Program-made: the position numbers and the translations under genes
Shown: positions 17,196 through 25,512 of the stretch, piece after piece
How the letters are laid out: every line of letters starts with the position of its first letter
Position numbering within the stretch: the stretch's first letter is position 1
Assembly (NCBI GenBank): GCA_003327455.1
Contig: QOQU01000002.1
Span: forward strand, 62,001 to 126,000
Reading direction: 5' to 3'
Length of the DNA: 64,000 bases
DNA from: Anaerolineae bacterium
GTDB taxonomy: Bacteria; Chloroflexota; Anaerolineae; Anaerolineales; UBA4823
Notes under the pieces: model-generated
Seen by the model: the letters and a program-made list of their open reading frames with translations, nothing else
Told to the model about the DNA's origin: nothing
Database searches by the model: none

Positions 17196-18467
17196 ATGAC
17201 CGAAGATATTCGCCAGAGATTAAAAATCGAACCGGGCAAGTTAGATGAAATTAATGCCGTTCTGTTAGACCCATCTACGGAAATTATCCAGCAATTTCTC
17301 GACATCGTTAACAAATATGGTACCCCCGCTGAAATCAACCAGAAAGCCAGGCATGCCGGTTCCCTTCCTAATCTCATTGAACTTGTTCGTCAGAAATGTC
17401 CTCAATACCTCGAAGACTTGAAATGGTTGGAAGAACAGCGCGACAATAAAGCGTTTATCAGCATCAAAGAGTATCGCCGCAAGGTGCTTGGAGACCGGGC
17501 AGATGAAATGTCTTTTGCCGATGATTTTGCAGTGACTTTAGAGATTAGCGCAACCCAATATTTCCCCTGGGTAATATCTATTGCGAAAAAAGCCCTTGCA
17601 GAAAAGTCGCTTATGCCAGGACGATTTATTCGGGTTCGTAAGATGAAAGAGCAAGAAGAAGATGGGGACCTGGTTGCTATGGCTGCCGCCATGCAGATCA
17701 TCGGCGCCAGCTATGTCGAAGCGTTAGATACCAAAGGAACCGATGGTTCGAACATTCACCTAGGTGGTCCGGAAACCATTACCGGCTACTTTGGCGGAGT
17801 TGGGCAACCCAACGAATATGCTCTGAAATGGGTGGATGAGTTTCTGTACTATTACACAACCTATGGAATTCGCCAGGTCTTGAATCTCAATTCCGGTACC
17901 ATCTTATTAGGTTACCTCTTACATCGACTTGGAGTAGATATTGAATTCAAGATTTCTGTCTACGTCGGGAATGACAATCCGTATGCGGCTTTATGGACAT
18001 TAATCGGAGCCAAGCTCTTCTCTCGCTCAGATGGTAGCACTCCTCTGGTGGGCTTCAACTGGAGCAATTCGGTCAACAACCAGACCATTGAACTGACTGC
18101 TCAAATTCGTAAAAAACTTAATTTTGAGGATTTCGTGCGTTTTGAACACCATATCACCGAAACCTGGAAAAGCATTGTGCGTCAACCTTATAATCGTCGC
18201 GCAGAACTGATCGAACTGGCTCGAAAGGTAAGAAACATCAGCGCCAAGCATGAAGGGGGTGATCCAGAAGTGGAAATAACCAGAGAACACCCTTCGGATA
18301 TCCTGGATTATTTCCGAGATAAAGCAGAAGTAATTTCATCCGGAGATTGGGATCATCTGCTACTAAACTATCTGGACAAATTTGATGCGACCAACCGCAC
18401 GGCACAGGCTTTAACGGAAAACGGACTTTCTGTGATCGCTGCCCAACATCTGCACTATTACGAATAA
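17196..18467 (+). CDS. Unrecognised conserved-looking protein, 423 residues
   Basis: ATG at 17196 is preferred over the in-frame TTG six bases earlier because GGGAG at 17185-17189 is well spaced from it. I do not recognise the family. The protein is soluble, without membrane helices, signal peptide or CxxC motifs. The central part, with Gly-rich loops (LDTKGTDGSNIHLGGPETITGYFGG) and alternating hydrophobic strands, reads like an enzyme of alpha/beta-barrel type. The C-terminal segment contains FVRFEHHITETWKS and REHPSDILDYFRDKAE. It converges on the CooC pair, sharing a terminator, so a link to C1 or corrinoid chemistry is possible but unproven. Confidence 0.6.
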   Translation: MTEDIRQRLKIEPGKLDEINAVLLDPSTEIIQQFLDIVNKYGTPAEINQKARHAGSLPNLIELVRQKCPQYLEDLKWLEEQRDNKAFISIKEYRRKVLGDRADEMSFADDFAVTLEISATQYFPWVISIAKKALAEKSLMPGRFIRVRKMKEQEEDGDLVAMAAAMQIIGASYVEALDTKGTDGSNIHLGGPETITGYFGGVGQPNEYALKWVDEFLYYYTTYGIRQVLNLNSGTILLGYLLHRLGVDIEFKISVYVGNDNPYAALWTLIGAKLFSRSDGSTPLVGFNWSNSVNNQTIELTAQIRKKLNFEDFVRFEHHITETWKSIVRQPYNRRAELIELARKVRNISAKHEGGDPEVEITREHPSDILDYFRDKAEVISSGDWDHLLLNYLDKFDATNRTAQALTENGLSVIAAQHLHYYE

Positions 18468-18489
18468 CCTCTCATATACGAGACAAAAT

Positions 18490-18530
18490 ACCGCCAATAA
18501 GTTTAACCAGCTTATAACTTATTGGCGGTT
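18490..18530. terminator. Bidirectional terminator between convergent genes
   Basis: ACCGCCAATAAGTT (18490-18503) and AACTTATTGGCGGT (18516-18529) form a perfect 14-base-pair stem with a 12-base loop. The stop codon of the minus-strand CooC gene (18519-18521) lies inside the stem, so the hairpin serves both convergent genes. Confidence 0.7.
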
Positions 18531-19313
18531 ATTCAACTCCTGCATCACCCGGGTGATTTCCAGATAAAAAGGAGATTTATCTTCCAGCTCAATGAGAGGT
18601 TTACCCATTGCATCGTAAGCACTCAATTCCTCATCGTCATGGAATACGCCAATCAAGGGAATATCCATCTTATCGATGAACTCTTGCAAATCAGGCGTGA
18701 TTTCTCCTCGCACCCGATTGAGCACTAAATAGGCATTATGGATATGAATGTCTAACTCATGTCGAAAACTTGCAATGCGTTGGGCAGCAATCAGGCCGCG
18801 AATGCTTGGATCCGACACGACAATCAGATGATCAACATCCCGGGTCGTGCGGCGGCTGAGATGTTCCATCCCTGCTTCATTATCAATCACCACATAGCGA
18901 TAGTTTTTGCTGATGGTATCAATGACCATGCGCAAGTTATGATTTACAGCGCAATAACAACCTGGACCCTCGGAGCGCCCCATTGCGATCAAATCAAAAT
19001 CGTTACCTTCAATCATGGCTGAGCGAATTTGATAATCTAAATACTCACGTTTCGTTATTCCCCCAGGTAAAGATCCAATAGCAGCCCCGCTTGTTGCCAG
19101 GGATTCCTTCACCTGTTCCAGCATATCCTCCCGAATATCTCCTACCGTCCATTCCAATTCAACACCTAAAACCAAATTTAAGTTACTGCTTGGATCAGCG
19201 TCAATTGCAAGCACGGGTGTCAAGCGATTGCGAATTAAATACTTGATAATTAATCCAGCAATCGTTGTTTTACCAACGCCTCCTTTTCCAGCCAGGGCAA
19301 TGAAAGTTGTCAT
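18519..19313 (-). CDS. cooC: CooC-family nickel-insertion ATPase (copy 1)
   Basis: A 264-residue MinD/ParA-type P-loop ATPase that supports nickel loading of CODH or ACS. The deviant Walker A is GKGGVGKT (residues 9-16). The CooC-specific metal-binding Cys-x-Cys is Cys119 and Cys121 in EGPGCYCAVNH, and the switch region is VVIDNEAGMEHLSRR. It lies 21 bases after a second CooC-like gene in the same direction. In characterised systems CooC dimerises through the CxC and binds one nickel. Which copy serves CODH and which ACS cannot be told from sequence. Confidence 0.92.
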   Translation of the reverse strand: MTTFIALAGKGGVGKTTIAGLIIKYLIRNRLTPVLAIDADPSSNLNLVLGVELEWTVGDIREDMLEQVKESLATSGAAIGSLPGGITKREYLDYQIRSAMIEGNDFDLIAMGRSEGPGCYCAVNHNLRMVIDTISKNYRYVVIDNEAGMEHLSRRTTRDVDHLIVVSDPSIRGLIAAQRIASFRHELDIHIHNAYLVLNRVRGEITPDLQEFIDKMDIPLIGVFHDDEELSAYDAMGKPLIELEDKSPFYLEITRVMQELNNRQ

Positions 19314-19334
19314 GCATCTGCTCCTCGTCTAACA

Positions 19335-20123
19335 TTAAGGGTTATTTTGTTGAATCACCGCTAAAAGCTTATCTGCCATCTCATGAGCTTTCTGTTTAAG
19401 TTGCGGGACATAATCATACACTGCAATTCCCAGCCGGTCTGCCTCTTGTACTGCCAGATCAGCATATAAAACACCCAAAAGGGGAATTTCTGGTGTATTC
19501 TCTTGCAAAAATAATTCCTCTTCTGCGTTCCTCACCTTATTTCCCACCAGCCACAAGCGAGTAAGCCCGATATCATTCGCCAGTTTTTTGATTTGAGCAG
19601 CTGTTCCTAGGCTACGCCGGGTAGGTTCAACAACAACCAGCATGGCATCCACAAAATCTACTGTCGCTCGACCAAGATGCTCCACGCCAGCGTACATATC
19701 TAAAATCAACATTTCATCTTTCCGAAATAGAAGATGAGTGAAAAGGGTTTTTAGCATTGCACTCTCGGGACAGATACACCCACTTCCTCCTGTATCCACG
19801 GAACCCATCTCTAACAGGCGCACCCCACGATGAACCACACTAAAGCGTTCCGGGATATCATCAACGCGAGGGTTTAGGGTGAAAAATCCACCAATGCTAC
19901 CGGGTTTTGCACCCGTCCTTTCCTCGATCAGTTCATCCATTTCACTGATCGGATGTAATTTCGCCCGCAATTCGGGAGGAAATCCTAAGGCGCCTGCTAA
20001 ACAAGGCGCCGGATCCGCATCAACGGCCAAGACCTGTAACCCTCTATCAGCATAGGCTTGAGCCAGCAGTGCTGCAAGGGTTGTCTTACCAACGCCGCCT
20101 TTACCCGTGATCGCCAGTTTCAT
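19335..20123 (-). CDS. CooC-family nickel-insertion ATPase (copy 2, AcsF-like candidate)
   Basis: A 262-residue MinD-type ATPase, clearly paralogous with its downstream neighbour. Walker A is GKGGVGKT (residues 7-14), the metal-site motif GSGCICPES has Cys116 and Cys118, and the switch is LILDMYAGVEHLGRA. The divergence between the two copies suggests different clients. Acetogens carry CooC and a separate AcsF for ACS maturation, so an AcsF role for one copy is a reasonable inference. It starts 6 bases after the cysS stop, so the three genes form an operon in the order cysS, this gene, cooC. Confidence 0.88.
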   Translation of the reverse strand: MKLAITGKGGVGKTTLAALLAQAYADRGLQVLAVDADPAPCLAGALGFPPELRAKLHPISEMDELIEERTGAKPGSIGGFFTLNPRVDDIPERFSVVHRGVRLLEMGSVDTGGSGCICPESAMLKTLFTHLLFRKDEMLILDMYAGVEHLGRATVDFVDAMLVVVEPTRRSLGTAAQIKKLANDIGLTRLWLVGNKVRNAEEELFLQENTPEIPLLGVLYADLAVQEADRLGIAVYDYVPQLKQKAHEMADKLLAVIQQNNP

Positions 20124-20129
20124 GTTCTC

Positions 20130-21509
20130 TTATCCCTTCTTTCGTTTAACTTTTGGACCTTGAGGTGTATCTTCAATTTCATAACCCAGCTCGCTTACTC
20201 TGGCACGTAAGGCATCTGCCTCTGCCCAATTGCGCATCCGGCGAGCTTCCTGCCGTTTTTCTACCAGTTCCATAATCTCCGGTGGAACAACTTCCTCCAC
20301 TGGCTTCCAGTTTGCCAAACCTAATCCCAAAACCTGATCAAAAACCAAAATGGTAGCTTTTTTGTCAGCAGGAGAGAGTGCCGACTTTGTGAGTTCCCAC
20401 ATCACCGCCACAGCCCGTGGCATATTTAAATCGTCATTTACCTCATTGCGAAAGCGCTCTATCCATGCTTCATCGGGTGTACCAGGATTGCCCCACTCAT
20501 AAACCAGATTTCGTAAGCGCTCCAGACTGTAGGCTGCACTGTCTAAACCTTCCCAGGTAAAGTTTAACTTTGCCCGATAATGTGCACTCATGCAGAAAAA
20601 GCGATATGCCAGAGGGTCGTAGCCCCGATCAATTAAAGATTGTAACCGTAAGAACTCGCCAGCCGATTTCGACATTTTTTCTGCATCGAGCTGTAAAAAA
20701 TGACCATGTAACCAAAAATTCGCCAGGCGGGTTCCATAACATGCCTCGGTTTGAGCAATTTCATTCGTGTGATGAACATTGATGTGGTCTTCCCCGCCGC
20801 AATGGATATCAAAAAATTCACCCAAATACCGAACCGACATGGCTGAGCATTCGATGTGCCAGCCTGGAAAGCCAATCCCCCAGGGACTTTCCCATTCCAT
20901 TTGCCGCTTTTGATCTTTTGGGCTGAATTTCCATAAGGCAAAATCGGTTGGTGATTTCTTCTCGCCCACATCAACCCGTGCCCCAGCCTGTAAACCCTCA
21001 ACATCGAGCCGAGCTAAATAACCATAATTCTTAAGCTTAGAGGTATCGAAGTAAATACCATCCGAAGTCCTATAGGTGAACCCCTTCCGCTCTATGCATT
21101 GTATAAACTCAATTTGTTCGCGGATATGATCGGTAGCTTTGCACCAGATTGTTGGCTCTTTGATGTTCAGACGGCGAATATCGTCCTTGAAGGCTTGCGT
21201 GAACATTTCCGCAATTTCCCAGGCGGTCTTCCCGGCTTTTCGAGCTCCTTTTTCCATTTTATCTTCGCCGGTATCGGCATCCGAGGTCAAATGCCCTACG
21301 TCGGTAATATTAACCACATGCTTCACCGTATAGCCATTGAACTCCAGCGTTCGACGCAAAAAGTCTTCAAATAGATAAGTCCTCAGATTCCCAATGTGAG
21401 CATAATCATAGACCGTGGGTCCACAGGCATACATCCCGACAAAATCACTTCGCAAGGGTTCAAATTCACGCAACTGGCGTGTATAGGTATCAAACAAACG
21501 AAGTTTCAT
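20130..21509 (-). CDS. cysS: Cysteinyl-tRNA synthetase
   Basis: Charges tRNA-Cys. The protein has 459 residues from the ATG at 21509, which matches the usual N terminus ([12 protein letters not shown]); in-frame upstream starts would give an atypical extension. The class I signatures are HIGN at 38-41 and KMSKS at 278-282. The zinc site is Cys29, Cys221, His246 and Glu250. The C-terminal DALR region is short but present. AAGGAG lies 13 bases before the ATG, a slightly long spacing. On the coding strand the upstream region can form a CCTGA/TCAGG stem with a GACG/CGTC inner stem at about 21569-21600, but it lacks T-box sequences. Confidence 0.96.
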   Translation of the reverse strand: MKLRLFDTYTRQLREFEPLRSDFVGMYACGPTVYDYAHIGNLRTYLFEDFLRRTLEFNGYTVKHVVNITDVGHLTSDADTGEDKMEKGARKAGKTAWEIAEMFTQAFKDDIRRLNIKEPTIWCKATDHIREQIEFIQCIERKGFTYRTSDGIYFDTSKLKNYGYLARLDVEGLQAGARVDVGEKKSPTDFALWKFSPKDQKRQMEWESPWGIGFPGWHIECSAMSVRYLGEFFDIHCGGEDHINVHHTNEIAQTEACYGTRLANFWLHGHFLQLDAEKMSKSAGEFLRLQSLIDRGYDPLAYRFFCMSAHYRAKLNFTWEGLDSAAYSLERLRNLVYEWGNPGTPDEAWIERFRNEVNDDLNMPRAVAVMWELTKSALSPADKKATILVFDQVLGLGLANWKPVEEVVPPEIMELVEKRQEARRMRNWAEADALRARVSELGYEIEDTPQGPKVKRKKG

Positions 21510-21734
21510 GGCTATGTTCACGCTCCTTAAGATAAATGGTCTCGGCAATCGAATAATCGACTCTCAAGAACCTGACGGTTTCGTCCATCAGGATCAGGTT
21601 TTCCATCAACCTAATTTGTTCTATTATATCCTGAAGTTTTCCACCCCAATCCTCTCATCCTGAATTTACTCGAAGTATAAATGTCATTATACTCGAGTGT
21701 GTTATACTCAATAAAAAAGAATCCTTTGAAGATC

Positions 21735-22769
21735 ATGAAGTTAGAGCGGTTATTTTCATTAACAATATCACAAAAAATCATCCTCGGTAATTCACTTATC
21801 ATCATCGTTGGTGCAATTGCCGGAACCCTTATAACGAGAAACTTAACTTATCAAGCAGCAGATCCGCTCCTGATTCTCTTCTTCTCATCCGCAGGAATTT
21901 TCTTGAGCGTTAGTTTGAATGCGATAATCTTGCGCACTGCGCTCAAACCGCTTTCCGATTTAAGAAATTTCGTTAGCAAATTACAAAACAATCCAGATAC
22001 AACCGATGTGAATTTTGAGCATTCAGATCCAGACATTGCCCAACTGGTATCTGTCTTGAAATTGTTGTTAGGTCAAATTCAACAACGCAATCGAGAATTG
22101 CAAGCTCTCTCCCAACAGGCAATCTGCGCCCAGGAGGAAGAACGAAAAAGAATCGCCCAATCCTTACATGATGACACCGGTCAAGCTCTCTCATCGTTAG
22201 TTTTTAGTTTAGAGCGATTAGAAAATCGCTTGGCGGATGAGTCTTCAGACCTGAAGGAAAAGATCTCCTCATGCCGCATTCTGGCTACAAACACCCTCAA
22301 AGAACTACGCAAAATTATCCTTGATCTGCGCCCATCCATTTTAGACGATTTGGGGTTAATCCCTGCCATCCGCTGGTATGGGCGTAGTCGCTTAGAAGAA
22401 GCGGGTATTCGTTTCAACTTCAGTGCTCCAGAAGATTTTCCACCCTTGCCAGATTGGATTAGTACCTGCCTTTTCCGCATTTCTCAAGAAGCCATCAACA
22501 ACATTGTAAAACACTCTAAAGCTACCCAAGCGCGCATCACCCTACAGCAAGAAATAGACGGAGTTTCCCTGACCATCCAGGATAACGGTATCGGATTTCA
22601 AAGTGAAGAGTACCCGCAACTAGCCCTCGATGAAGGAAAATGGGGATTGCTCGGTATGAAAGAACGCGCCGAGTCGATTCAGGCGATACTGAAGGTGAAT
22701 TCCTCGGAGCAAAAAGGTACGACGGTAACGGTTTTTGTGCCTTTGCACATGATCCAGAAGGTGAGCTAA
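21735..22769 (+). CDS. NarL-type sensor histidine kinase (HisKA_3)
   Basis: A 344-residue membrane kinase from the ATG at 21735; an earlier in-frame ATG at 21681 is possible. Two membrane helices flank a very short periplasmic loop (about residues 10-70) and are followed by a HAMP-like segment. The dimerisation domain carries the phospho-His in SLHDDTGQALSS. The HATPase has SQEAINNIVKH and DNGIGF motifs and a LGLLGMKERAESI C-terminal box. The signal is unknown. The stop codon abuts the ATG of the response regulator, so the pair is translationally coupled. Confidence 0.9.
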   Translation: MKLERLFSLTISQKIILGNSLIIIVGAIAGTLITRNLTYQAADPLLILFFSSAGIFLSVSLNAIILRTALKPLSDLRNFVSKLQNNPDTTDVNFEHSDPDIAQLVSVLKLLLGQIQQRNRELQALSQQAICAQEEERKRIAQSLHDDTGQALSSLVFSLERLENRLADESSDLKEKISSCRILATNTLKELRKIILDLRPSILDDLGLIPAIRWYGRSRLEEAGIRFNFSAPEDFPPLPDWISTCLFRISQEAINNIVKHSKATQARITLQQEIDGVSLTIQDNGIGFQSEEYPQLALDEGKWGLLGMKERAESIQAILKVNSSEQKGTTVTVFVPLHMIQKVS

Positions 22770-23417
22770 ATGAAAATCAGAATTCTGCTTGCTGATGACC
22801 ACACAATTCTCAGGGATGGAATTCGTTCACTTATCGAAGATGAACCAGATATGGAGGTAGTTGGTGAGGCAGAAGATGGCATTACGGTTGTAAAACTGGC
22901 CGATTCCCTGAGACCCGATGTCATCCTGATGGATCTTGCCATGCCGTTACTGAATGGACTTGAGGCAACGCGTCAGATTCGCAAAAGCCAGCCCGGAGCC
23001 AAAATCTTAATCCTGACGATGCATGAAAACGAAGAATATATCCGTCAGGTGCTTGCTGCTGGTGCAATGGGCTATATTTTAAAGGACGCAGCAGCTCGAG
23101 AATTACTCGGTGCTATACGTTCGGTACACAAAGGCGAAGTGGTCTTGTCGCCAGCAATCACTCGTTTGATTGTCACAGACTACCTGCGTTGGGGAGATTT
23201 ATCAGCCCAAGAACCCTCAGATGGCTTAACAGATCGTGAACGCCAAATCTTGCAATTAATCGCTGAAGGTTATACGAATAAACAAATCGCTGAAATCCTC
23301 TCCATCTCGATCAAAACTGTACAGGCACATCGCCTCAACCTGATGAAGAAACTCGATTTACATGATCGGGGGGAATTGATCAAATACGCCATTCAAAAGA
23401 AAATCATCGATATCTAA
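22770..23417 (+). CDS. NarL/FixJ-type response regulator
   Basis: A 215-residue regulator. The receiver (1-120) has the acidic pair in LADDH, the phospho-Asp in VILMDLAMP and the lysine in GYILKDA. The LuxR-type helix-turn-helix (about 148-210) reads LTDRERQILQLIAEGYTNKQIAEILSISIKTVQ. It is partner of the kinase immediately upstream. The divergent or downstream target is unknown, but the cytochrome b operon begins 166 bases later and is an obvious candidate. Confidence 0.93.
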   Translation: MKIRILLADDHTILRDGIRSLIEDEPDMEVVGEAEDGITVVKLADSLRPDVILMDLAMPLLNGLEATRQIRKSQPGAKILILTMHENEEYIRQVLAAGAMGYILKDAAARELLGAIRSVHKGEVVLSPAITRLIVTDYLRWGDLSAQEPSDGLTDRERQILQLIAEGYTNKQIAEILSISIKTVQAHRLNLMKKLDLHDRGELIKYAIQKKIIDI

Positions 23418-23486
23418 TTTACTCCTGGTCTCGCCATCTTATTTCTTCACGAAATTCAGACAATTTCCTCCGATATTTAAGGTCTT

Positions 23487-23508
23487 AACCTGAGGAAATT
23501 CAGGTTTT
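23487..23508 (+). terminator. Possible terminator after response regulator
   Basis: AACCTGA (23487-23493) pairs with TCAGGTT (23500-23506) around a GGAAAT loop, followed by a short T run. The stem is only 7 base pairs. Confidence 0.45.
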
Positions 23509-23583
23509 GATTGGATGACAAATCTATCAAAAGTTGCTAAGCTTATGCTGGAAAACCATTGATCTTTTCACAAGAGGTGATGC

Positions 23584-24642
23584 ATGAGAAAAAATCTTGG
23601 ACGATTGCCTATCCGCAGGTCGCTACAAAAAGTTTTCTTTTTTAGCCTTATCCTTACGACCATTCTGCTGACTTCATTGACCATTCACGTACTTGCTAAT
23701 CAAAGTCCGCCTCAGAATCAACTTTCTGCCTCAACATCTGCCAATACCCCTTCGCTGACTTCCGTTGAGTCAATATTCAAAGCCAGCCTTCAACCTCAGC
23801 GCACGTTCTCGGCAACCTTACCCCCGCCCAAACAAGACCCTTGTCTTCATTGTCACATCACCGGGGAAAATAAAAACCTATGGACTCCTCTGGCTCGCTG
23901 GGCAATCTTCGGCACGATGGGCTTAATCTTTGCTTTCGGTATGTATCGAACCGGCAGCGTAATCCTCAACCGTAAAACCTGGAAGCCTCTCACCAACCGC
24001 ACGGCTGAATGGATTGACGAAAGATATGAAATCTCTGAACCACTATCAAAAGTCTTGAAAAAGCCGGTTCCGAAATATGCCCTGCGCTGGTTCTATTGTC
24101 TGGGAGGCATTACCGCCTTTCTCTTTGTCGTTCAGGGAGTAACCGGCATCATGCTTGCCTTTTACTACAAACCAACTCCTGAAGCTGCCTATGCAAGTAT
24201 TCAGTTTATTGAGACTCAAGTGCGCTTTGGAGCAGCCATTCGCGCCATCCATCATTGGGCAGCCAACGGCATGATCATCATGTGTACGGCTCACATGCTG
24301 AGGGTCTTTATCATGGGCGCTTACAAGAATCCGCGCGAAATGAATTGGGTCAGTGGCGTTCTTTTATTAGTATTAACCCTGGCTTTTGGTTTCACCGGCT
24401 ATTTACTCCCCTGGGATCAACGCGCATTCTGGGCTACTACGGTTGGTTCAGAGATCGCTGGCGCAGTTCCAATTATTGGCAATCTTGCTCTGGTGTTTCT
24501 CCGCGTTGGCTGGAATGTCACTGGTGAGACACTCAGTCGTTTCTACGCTTTGCACGTGATCATCATCCCGCTTTTGACGGTTACATTCATGTTTGCCCAT
24601 TTCCTGATGGTGCGCCGTCAAGGTGTCATGCGACCACTTTAA
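23584..24642 (+). CDS. Cytochrome b6-type subunit with N-terminal c-type heme motif
   Basis: A 352-residue membrane protein. Residues 1-40 form a signal/anchor helix, followed by a Ser/Thr-rich stretch and CLHCH (residues 87-91), a canonical c-heme site. A second helix lies at about 103-122. The cytochrome b6 core starts near 165: FYCLGG with Cys172 matches the cysteine that holds the extra heme c-i in b6f complexes. His224, His237, His324 and His339 are the likely b-heme ligands, and GYLLPWDQ is conserved. Length is increased by about 140 residues over plain cytochrome b6. It heads an operon with subunit IV, Rieske and HdrD-like genes. It is a quinone-oxidising or reducing subunit. Confidence 0.9.
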   Translation: MRKNLGRLPIRRSLQKVFFFSLILTTILLTSLTIHVLANQSPPQNQLSASTSANTPSLTSVESIFKASLQPQRTFSATLPPPKQDPCLHCHITGENKNLWTPLARWAIFGTMGLIFAFGMYRTGSVILNRKTWKPLTNRTAEWIDERYEISEPLSKVLKKPVPKYALRWFYCLGGITAFLFVVQGVTGIMLAFYYKPTPEAAYASIQFIETQVRFGAAIRAIHHWAANGMIIMCTAHMLRVFIMGAYKNPREMNWVSGVLLLVLTLAFGFTGYLLPWDQRAFWATTVGSEIAGAVPIIGNLALVFLRVGWNVTGETLSRFYALHVIIIPLLTVTFMFAHFLMVRRQGVMRPL

Positions 24643-24666
24643 TTTTATAAAGCTAAGGAGTTGTTT

Positions 24667-25068
24667 ATGAGCCACGAACAGCTTGAAAACGAAGAAACCA
24701 TCCCCTTCTTCCCTGATCAATTTATGCGTGAGTTCCGAGTGGTCATCGGGATCGTCGTCATTGCTGTCGTTATCGGCATCCTTGGCATGATCAATCCGGT
24801 TGGACTGGAAGATCCAGCAGATCCATTCAATACCCCGGCTCACGTCAAACCTGAATGGTATTTCCTGGGTTTATACCAGCTATTGAAGTTTGTGCCTAAA
24901 ACAACGGGGGTCTTAATTCCGATTATTGGTGTTGTTATCCTTGCTATCTGGCCATTCCTGGATCGAAAGAAGGAAACCAGTCTTAAGCCGACAAAAATTC
25001 GGGCTTTGGTCGTTGCAATTGGGATGATCATTCTCATTGCCTTAACCATCTGGGGAGGAGTCAGCTAA
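24667..25068 (+). CDS. Cytochrome b6f subunit IV-like (C-terminal cytochrome b)
   Basis: A 133-residue protein from ATG 24667 after AAGGAG; an in-frame TTG six bases earlier is less likely. It carries the quinol-site motif PEWYFLGLYQLLK and three predicted helices (near 22-45, 60-95 and 107-130). It is the split C-terminal half of cytochrome b, the arrangement of b6f rather than bc1 complexes. It lies 24 bases after the cytochrome b6 gene and 3 before the Rieske gene. Confidence 0.93.
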   Translation: MSHEQLENEETIPFFPDQFMREFRVVIGIVVIAVVIGILGMINPVGLEDPADPFNTPAHVKPEWYFLGLYQLLKFVPKTTGVLIPIIGVVILAIWPFLDRKKETSLKPTKIRALVVAIGMIILIALTIWGGVS

Positions 25069-25071
25069 CCT

Positions 25072-25512
25072 ATGGACAAGAATATTACCCGCCGTGAATT
25101 TGTAAAGTTACTCAAACGAATTTTAGCCATAACCGGTTTGGGAGCCTTGACCGCTCCAATTGTCGCCTATTTCTATCCTCCAAAACTGGAAGAAGAACCT
25201 TCGGAAGCAGTTTTGGTAGGCAAAGTAGAGGAAATTCCGCTCAATGAATGCAAAGCAGTTGGTTTTGGTCGCTATCCAGCCCTCGTCGTTAATACACCAG
25301 AAGGATTGCGCGCCTATTCTGCCGTTTGCACTCACTTTGCCTGTCTGGTAAAGTGGGAAAAAGAGAAAAATGCTTTTATCTGCCCGTGCCATGAAGCCGC
25401 ATTTGACCCAATCGATGGGCATGTCCTTCATGGCCCAACAGATATTCCACTAAAGTCTTATGCCGTCAACATTATTAACGGTGAAATATATATTGGAGGC
25501 AACCAGCAATGA
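25072..25512 (+). CDS. Rieske [2Fe-2S] protein of the b6-type complex
   Basis: A 146-residue membrane-anchored Rieske protein. The N terminus ITRREFVKLLKR plus a hydrophobic stretch reads as an uncleaved Tat signal anchor; tat genes lie at 62490-63790. The cluster ligands are in CTHFAC (Cys-x-His) and CPCHEAAF (Cys-x2-His), and the GPTDIPLKSYAV end is typical. The disulfide cysteines of the classical Rieske loops (CTHxxC and CPCH) are present. It overlaps the next gene by 4 bases (ATGA), so coupled translation is expected. Confidence 0.95.
   Translation: MDKNITRREFVKLLKRILAITGLGALTAPIVAYFYPPKLEEEPSEAVLVGKVEEIPLNECKAVGFGRYPALVVNTPEGLRAYSAVCTHFACLVKWEKEKNAFICPCHEAAFDPIDGHVLHGPTDIPLKSYAVNIINGEIYIGGNQQ

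Noticed and set aside
21549-21640. T-box riboswitch upstream of cysS
   Set aside because: Only simple CCTGA/TCAGG pairings are present; the conserved AGGGTGG-type T-box sequence and specifier loop are absent.
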